The translations under genes and the position numbers were made by a program. A stretch of 64,000 bases of DNA from Aquincolibacterium sp041674705 (lineage in GTDB: Bacteria > Omnitrophota > Omnitrophia > Omnitrophales > Aquincolibacteriaceae): positions 124,001 to 188,000 of the forward strand of contig JBAYVF010000001.1 in the NCBI GenBank assembly GCA_041674705.1, written 5' to 3'. Below, piece by piece: positions 59,310 to 64,000 of this stretch. The stretch's first letter is position 1; each line of letters begins with the position of its first letter. The notes under the pieces are model-generated. The model was not told the DNA's origin. It ran no database searches and saw only the letters and a program-made list of their open reading frames with translations.

Positions 59310-59477
59310 ATCCCAGCTTTAGATTTTTTTATGTAAGGGGTAGTTGGGACAGCCCTGATTTTTATTTTCTTTTCCTGGATGGTAATCAGGGCAGCCCCAA
59401 TCTCAGCTTTGCTTCGATTGATTGGAATTGGGACTGCCCCAATTTCAACTTCGTTAAAATTGATAGGTATTGGGACC
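59310..59477 (+). repeat. 42-nt hairpin array E (four units)
   Basis: Exactly 168 nt, four units of 42 nt: 59310-59351, 59352-59393, 59394-59435, 59436-59477. Each begins with a CCC-rich left stem and ends in its complement followed by two to three bases (GGGACA, CAGGGCA, TTGGGACT, TTGGGACC). The last unit ends on the base before the ATG at 59478. The frame through the array has no stop and reads a 14-residue peptide repeat (APISTSLKLIGIGT). The remaining gap (59161-59231) shows nothing clear. Confidence 0.92.
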
Positions 59478-59849
59478 ATGAAATCGAACGATCTGGATTT
59501 TGAGATCTCATTCCTCGAAGGCGTTCTAAAACACCGCCCCAATTACATTGACGCCTTGGCCCCGCTCGCGGAGGCCTATACACGCCAAGGTCTCTTCGAA
59601 AAAGGTCTCGAGATCGATAAGCGGCTCGCTTTTCTCTGTCAGGATGATCCGGTGGTTCATTACAATCTTGCCTGCAGTTATGTCCTTTCCGGCTATACCG
59701 CAAAGGCCCTGACGGCGCTTCGGCAGGCAGTTCGCCTGGGATTCACGGACCTGGCGCATCTGGGAAAAGACCCGGACTTGAAGCCTCTGCGCGAGTATCC
59801 TCCGTTCCAGAAATGGCTTTTGACCCTTTCTCAAAAAACAAAATCCTGA
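59478..59849 (+). CDS. TPR-repeat protein
   Basis: A 123-residue protein with two to three TPR units: LEGVLKHRPNYIDALAPLAEAYTRQGLFEKGLE and DPVVHYNLACSYVLSGYTAKALTALRQAV, ending in a segment with PFQKWLLTL. No signal peptide. The ATG at 59478 directly follows hairpin array E and has no clear Shine-Dalgarno. An upstream in-frame start exists in the array; its product would start with the repeat peptide. Confidence 0.8.
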   Translation: MKSNDLDFEISFLEGVLKHRPNYIDALAPLAEAYTRQGLFEKGLEIDKRLAFLCQDDPVVHYNLACSYVLSGYTAKALTALRQAVRLGFTDLAHLGKDPDLKPLREYPPFQKWLLTLSQKTKS

Positions 59850-59870
59850 AAAGATCCCTTCAAAACCTCT

Positions 59871-60995
59871 ATGGCCCTTTCTCCCAAGTTGAAAAATAAG
59901 AAGCAGGCGCATATTGCGGCCCATCATGGCCGGAAATTACTCCGGTTCCTGGAAAAGAAGAAAGAGGCTCTTTCACCCCTTCTGATCGTGACGCATGACT
60001 ACCCCGATCCGGACGCGATTGCGACGGCCATGGCGCTTCAATATCTTGCGGAACGCCTCTATGGGATCAAGTCCCGGATCGTGTATAAGGGGATCATCGG
60101 GCGCGTGGAGAACCGGGCGATGGTGGATCTCCTCAAAGTTCCGATCCACAAGTTTCGCCCTTCGGACATCAGAAGTTATGAGCATGCTGCGCTGATCGAT
60201 ACCCAGCCCGAATTCGAGAACAATCCTTATCCGCGGAACAAAAAAGTGACCCTCGTGATCGACCAGCATCCTTATGTGAAGCGGCCCTTCGCGGAACTTG
60301 CCATTATCGATCCGGAATGCGGCGCTACGAGTGTGATTCTGACCCAGGCGCTACTCCTGAGCGGCCTCGAGATCCCGAAACGGGTTGCGACCGCGCTGGC
60401 TTACGGGATCCTTTCGGACACGCTTAATCTTTACCGGGCCCACCGGACAGACATCATTCAAACCTATCTGGATATCCTGCCGCTTTGTGACATGCGGGCC
60501 CTGATCCGTATCCAGAATCCGCCGAAATCCAAGAAATTCTTCAGCACGCTGAACCGGGGGCTTCAGGGCGCGCGCGCCTTCCGGGGCGTGATCGTGTCGC
60601 ATCTCGGGGAAGTGGAACATCCGGATCTTGTTTCTGAGATCGCGGATTTTCTTCTGGCCTATAAAGGCATGGAACGATCGCTTTGCACGGGGCGCTACAA
60701 AGATAAACTGCATGTTTCTTTGCGCAGTAACCGGCCGACGGATGAAACGCCGGAGATTCTCCGCGACATTTTTGATGATCGCAAAGAAGCCGGCGGCCAC
60801 GACATGGTCGCGGGCGGCAGCTTTCATGTGCGCGGCAAGGATAAAGACGATACCCGCTGGCGGGAGGCTGAGGCCTTGCTTGTTTCGCGGCTTCTCAAAC
60901 GTTTGAGGCTTCCGGTTCAGCCTGATTTCTATAAGCCTTTTCAGCACGAAAAACCCGAATTGGTTTCCAACAAAAGAACTTTAGGAAATGAATAA
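59871..60995 (+). CDS. DHH-family phosphoesterase (NrnA-like)
   Basis: A 374-residue DHH/DHHA1 protein: the metal sites THDYPDPDA, IDTQPEF and DQHPY, and the DHHA1 signature GGHDMVAGG near the end. Members hydrolyse nanoRNA, pAp or c-di-AMP linear products; since a c-di-AMP synthase is in the window, a role in its breakdown is possible but not shown. It overlaps the next gene by eight nt. Confidence 0.88.
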   Translation: MALSPKLKNKKQAHIAAHHGRKLLRFLEKKKEALSPLLIVTHDYPDPDAIATAMALQYLAERLYGIKSRIVYKGIIGRVENRAMVDLLKVPIHKFRPSDIRSYEHAALIDTQPEFENNPYPRNKKVTLVIDQHPYVKRPFAELAIIDPECGATSVILTQALLLSGLEIPKRVATALAYGILSDTLNLYRAHRTDIIQTYLDILPLCDMRALIRIQNPPKSKKFFSTLNRGLQGARAFRGVIVSHLGEVEHPDLVSEIADFLLAYKGMERSLCTGRYKDKLHVSLRSNRPTDETPEILRDIFDDRKEAGGHDMVAGGSFHVRGKDKDDTRWREAEALLVSRLLKRLRLPVQPDFYKPFQHEKPELVSNKRTLGNE

Positions 60996-62727
60996 AAAAG
61001 CCGTTTCTTCTCTTATGATTCGACTCAAAGTGAAAGCCCTATCCTTAAGTGTCCTTTTTCTCTTCCTGGCGTCCCTTGCTCAGAGCGGGGCTCTCTTCGC
61101 GGCGAATGAAGATAGGACGGGTTCGGGAGCGTCCGCGGCCGTCCAATTGGCCAAGATTGACGATCAGGCCAAAAACCAATTATTGAAGCCCCGAGCTGCC
61201 AAACCCTTAGCGTTCGAGGAAGAGCAAGCCCCGGAAGCTCCGTCGACTGGTCCCTCCTTTTTCATCAAAAAGATCATCCTTGAAGGGGATATGATGCTCG
61301 ATCCGAAAGAATACGAGCCGCTCCTCCAAAAATACGAGAATCGGGAAGTTCGTTTCGACGAGTTGCAGAGGCTTATCAATGCCCTTGAGCAGCTGTACCG
61401 CGCAAAAGGATTCATCGCGGTTGTATTGCTCCCGCCCCAGAAAATGGAAAATCGGGAGGTCCATCTTAAGGCTGTGACCTCGCGCATGGGCAAGCTTTCG
61501 ATCGAGAACAACCGCTATTATGCTAAGTGGCGGACGCGATCCTATTGGAAAACGCGTCAGGGGAGTGTCCTCCGGTATGACAATATCCGCCGCGATGTAA
61601 TGGATATGAATGAAAATCCTGACAGGACCGTGAAGCCCATCCTGAAGGCGGGCGCCGAAAAAGGGACGACCGATGTAGTATTGGATGTCGAGGACCATTT
61701 GCCGCTTCACGGGGGTTATTCCTTCGACAACCAGGGCGTCAAGCTCACGGGAAAGGACCGCCAAGGGTTTACGCTTCGCAACAACAACATGCTTGGGCTG
61801 GATGATACGTTCCTGATTGGTACGACTTTCGGGAAAGTTTTTGGCGCGATTTATCTTTATCATGTGATCCCGATCTCAAATTTCGGGACGAAATTCATCT
61901 GGTCTATCAGCCACGCGCAGGTCAATCCCAAAAAAGAGTTTTCAATCTATGGGATTAACGGAACTTCCGAGACTTACAGCCTGGCCCTGCAACAGCGTGT
62001 GATCCGGACCGACAAATATTCCGGCAACGTCACGCTCGGATTTGATTTCAAAGAAAAACACACCTCCCAGCTGAGCGAGACTGTGGCCTGGGATAAAGAA
62101 CGCGTCATTTCGCTCAAAGGAGACCTCCAGGCGCGCGACCGGTGGGGTGGTTGGGGAACGAGCCAGGGCGTTTTTTTTGGGCTTCCAACCTTTAGCGATG
62201 ATTGGGCGCTGGCGAGCGGCGGCGGGGTACAATCTTTTTTCAAATACACGGGTTCCTTGACCCGTTTGACGCTCTTACCCTGGCGGACCAAGGCGATCTG
62301 GGATGTTCAGTCGCAACTTTCGCCGGATCAACTCCTGCCTCAGGAACAAATGTTCCTGGGTGGCGCCAATTCCGTCCGTGGTTATCCGGAAAGTGATTAT
62401 GGCGCCGACAGCGCCATTCAATCCCGGCTGGATTATATGCTGCCGCCGTATGGGATGCCGGACTCCTGGAAGCTTCCGTTTGACAACACTCCGCTGAAGG
62501 ATCAGTTGAACGCGCTCGCTTTCTTCGATACAGGCTATGGGCGGGCGCATGATCCCGGGGATGAGGAAAAACGGTCTGATTTTCTGATGGGCGTCGGCGG
62601 CGGGTTCGAGCTTCGCTTTCGGAAGTATATTACCGCGCGCATGATGTGGGGTGTCCCGTTGGGGGATGATCCGATCACTGAGAGCGGGAAGTCCCAGCTC
62701 CATTTCACGTTCAGCTTCAATTACTAA
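60988..62727 (+). CDS. ShlB/FhaC-type (TpsB) outer-membrane transporter
   Basis: A 579-residue Omp85-superfamily protein with a signal peptide (about 1-39), at least one POTRA domain (FFIKKIILEGDMM ... ALEQLYRAKGF) and a 16-strand-type barrel with the FLGGANSVRGYPES loop, whose VRGY motif marks the lid-loop. It ends in FSFNY, an outer-membrane signal. It should export a TpsA partner (adhesin or haemolysin type), but no TpsA gene is in the window. It overlaps the DHH gene; an ATG at 61015 is an alternative start. Confidence 0.88.
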   Translation: MNKKAVSSLMIRLKVKALSLSVLFLFLASLAQSGALFAANEDRTGSGASAAVQLAKIDDQAKNQLLKPRAAKPLAFEEEQAPEAPSTGPSFFIKKIILEGDMMLDPKEYEPLLQKYENREVRFDELQRLINALEQLYRAKGFIAVVLLPPQKMENREVHLKAVTSRMGKLSIENNRYYAKWRTRSYWKTRQGSVLRYDNIRRDVMDMNENPDRTVKPILKAGAEKGTTDVVLDVEDHLPLHGGYSFDNQGVKLTGKDRQGFTLRNNNMLGLDDTFLIGTTFGKVFGAIYLYHVIPISNFGTKFIWSISHAQVNPKKEFSIYGINGTSETYSLALQQRVIRTDKYSGNVTLGFDFKEKHTSQLSETVAWDKERVISLKGDLQARDRWGGWGTSQGVFFGLPTFSDDWALASGGGVQSFFKYTGSLTRLTLLPWRTKAIWDVQSQLSPDQLLPQEQMFLGGANSVRGYPESDYGADSAIQSRLDYMLPPYGMPDSWKLPFDNTPLKDQLNALAFFDTGYGRAHDPGDEEKRSDFLMGVGGGFELRFRKYITARMMWGVPLGDDPITESGKSQLHFTFSFNY

Positions 62728-62762
62728 ACCCTTTCCGGTCCTGTTTCTTTTCCTTTAATTGA

Positions 62763-62792
62763 TTGCCAAGAATTTCTGTCAAAGGCTATAAT
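62763..62792 (+). promoter_or_regulatory. Sigma-70-type promoter of lemA
   Basis: TTGCCA (62763-62768), an 18-nt spacer and TATAAT (62787-62792), 44 nt before the lemA ATG. Confidence 0.7.
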
Positions 62793-62836
62793 ACGACCGT
62801 TGTTTTTCCCACCGTAGCATCAAGGAGGATTGCTTT

Positions 62837-63433
62837 ATGAAAAAGGCATTGCTTATCACGCTCGGAGTTATTGCTCTTATCGCGCTTTTCGTGGCGCTTG
62901 TATTTGGCGGCGTTTATAATAACCTTGTGACCAAAGAAGAAGGCGTCACAAGTGCCTGGGCTCAGGTGGAAAATGTGTATCAGCGGCGGTTGGATCTTGT
63001 GCCGAATCTGGTTGCAGCGGTGAAGGGTTACGCGGCGCATGAAAAAGAGACCTTCCAGAATGTGGTGAATGCCCGCGCCAAAGTTGGGCAAATCAATGTT
63101 TCTCCCTCCGTCATCAATGATCCCGGACAACTCGCCAAGTTCCAGGAAGCGCAGACGCAAATGACATCCGCGCTCAGTCGCCTCCTTGTGGTTGCGGAAC
63201 AATATCCCGACCTCAAAGCTAGTCAGAATTTTCTCGCGCTTCAGACTCAATTGGAAGGCACCGAAAACCGTATCACAGTCGAACGTAAACGTTTCAATGA
63301 AGCGGCCCAGGATTTCAACGCTTTTCGCCGCCGTTTTCCGAATGTGATCGTCGCCAGCGTCTTGGGCTTTAAGAACAAAGCCTATTTTCAGGCTGATCAG
63401 GACGCCAAGACCGCTCCGCAGGTAAAATTTTAA
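62837..63433 (+). CDS. lemA: LemA family protein
   Basis: A 198-residue protein with one N-terminal membrane helix and a helical bundle: YNNLVTKEEGVTSAWAQVENVYQRRLDLVPNLV is the LemA signature, then ENRITVERKRFNEA. The family is widespread but its function is unclear. AAGGAGG lies before the ATG. It precedes a TPM-domain gene, a very common pairing. Confidence 0.95.
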   Translation: MKKALLITLGVIALIALFVALVFGGVYNNLVTKEEGVTSAWAQVENVYQRRLDLVPNLVAAVKGYAAHEKETFQNVVNARAKVGQINVSPSVINDPGQLAKFQEAQTQMTSALSRLLVVAEQYPDLKASQNFLALQTQLEGTENRITVERKRFNEAAQDFNAFRRRFPNVIVASVLGFKNKAYFQADQDAKTAPQVKF

Positions 63434-63440
63434 TACCGGA

Positions 63441-63476
63441 TTAAGACCCGGTGTTCTTTGTAACACCGGGTCTTAA
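63441..63476 (+). terminator. Hairpin between lemA and the TPM gene
   Basis: TTAAGACCCGGTGTT (63441-63455) is the exact complement of 63462-63476, with a 6-nt loop. It may weaken read-through into the next gene. Confidence 0.7.
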
Positions 63477-63485
63477 TAAGGATGC

Positions 63486-64000
63486 ATGCGCAAAAACCTC
63501 AGATCTGTTTTTCCAACGCTTTTTTTTCTGTTTCTCGCCGTTCCTTGCCTGTTCGCCCTTGAAGTCCCGAAAAGCGCGGACGGTTACGTGACCGATCGCG
63601 CAGGGCTTTTGTCTCCGCCTACCAAGGCAGTTCTCGAAAGGGAACTTCGCGCCTTCGAAGAAAAAACTTCCAATCAGATCGTGATCGCCACATTCCCGTC
63701 CCTTGAAGGCGATTCACTCGAAGATTTTTCAATACGCCTTGCCGAGGCCTGGAAAGTGGGCCAGAAAGGCCGTGATAACGGCGTTATCTTTCTCATCTTT
63801 AAGAATGACCGAAAGATCCGTATCGAAGTCGGCTATGGCCTGGAGGGTGTTCTGACGGACGCTTTGTCGGGCCAGATCATCAGCCAGGTGGTTGCGCCGC
63901 ATTTCCGCCAAGGAGATTATGCAGGCGGGATCTTGGCAGGGACGGATGCGATCATGAAGGCCACGCAGGGAGAATTTAAGGGTGTGCCGCGGAAAGAAAA
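63486..64000 (+). CDS. TPM-domain (YgcG-like) protein, 3' end outside window
   Basis: A signal peptide (about residues 1-25) and a TPM domain: ADGYVTDRAGLLSP, then SNQIVIATFPSLEG, NGVIFLIFKNDRKIRIEVGYGLEGVLTD and QGDYAGGILAGTDAI. The frame is still open at the window end, so a C-terminal membrane helix and Gly-rich tail, usual for the family, would be outside. ATG at 63486 is ten nt after the terminator-like hairpin. It is nearly always paired with LemA, as here. Confidence 0.9.
   Translation, partial: MRKNLRSVFPTLFFLFLAVPCLFALEVPKSADGYVTDRAGLLSPPTKAVLERELRAFEEKTSNQIVIATFPSLEGDSLEDFSIRLAEAWKVGQKGRDNGVIFLIFKNDRKIRIEVGYGLEGVLTDALSGQIISQVVAPHFRQGDYAGGILAGTDAIMKATQGEFKGVPRKE

Noticed and set aside
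59310..59477. CRISPR array
   Set aside because: The units are all of one length and each folds on itself; there are no identical repeats separated by unrelated spacers and no cas genes.
59379..59477. Real N-terminal extension of the TPR protein (APISTSLKLIGIGT repeats)
   Set aside because: The same peptide arises upstream of an unrelated transporter gene because both contain the hairpin unit, so it is repeat-derived.

Overview
The window is a gene-dense (about 75 protein genes and one tRNA in 64 kb) stretch of chromosome from a diderm (Gram-negative-type) bacterium. LPS-core and LPS-transport genes (HldD, an LptF/G permease), outer-membrane barrels (DUF2490, DUF3034, a TpsB-like POTRA/barrel protein) and a PilT-type ATPase show an outer membrane. 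Gene content, frequent TTG/GTG starts and moderate-to-high GC suggest an uncultured lineage, perhaps Omnitrophota or another PVC-related phylum. That placement is an inference, not proven here. No phage, IS transposase or CRISPR array is visible; the genes look like core chromosome.

Layout. 1-15 kb: end of a GH57/DUF3536 glycosidase, then an electron-transfer block: an acyl-CoA dehydrogenase, a first ETF:quinone oxidoreductase, an exported acetolactate decarboxylase, split EtfB and EtfA, a phosphate transporter with its PhoU-like partner, a second ETF:quinone oxidoreductase and a fused EtfB-EtfA. 15-29 kb: small membrane and PDZ proteins, ThiD, ThrH, HIT, a histidine kinase, PilT, an AI-2E-type permease, HldD, FolB, RNA-modifying enzymes (RlmCD-like, TrmB, RsuA/RluB-like). 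29-36 kb: a sulfur amino-acid cluster (Rrf2 regulator, MetY, YezD-like protein, DUF3034 barrel, CysK, MetX, MetW), then QueF and Tpx. 36-43 kb: TPR, HAD, nuclease, DsbD-like, LptF/G and two uncharacterised minus-strand genes. 43-55 kb: a conserved housekeeping run: tRNA(CAU), TilS, FtsH, FolP, YebC, RuvCAB, CdaA-CdaR, PdxJ, NnrD and a PflX-type radical SAM protein. 55-64 kb: nuclease, cupin, DJ-1, CYTH, EF-P, response regulator, TPR, DHH, TpsB, LemA and a partial TPM-domain protein.

The most unusual content is between the genes. Three separate families of structured intergenic elements recur. (1) Arrays of 42-nt hairpin units at five loci; one is exactly four units long and ends on the base before a start codon, and one lies inside the trmB reading frame. 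(2) About nine long hairpins whose arms are degenerate tandem words of 7-8 nt; the word differs at every locus but the architecture is the same. (3) Three 103-122 nt elements bounded by an inverted CCCCGTTAGAG repeat with compensated stems, two of which place the ribosome-binding site of the next gene (cysK, yebC) in or right beside the stem. Further palindromes are single copies here. Many of these elements touch stop codons or start codons, so they probably affect translation or mRNA stability. No protein in the window is an obvious mobiliser for them.
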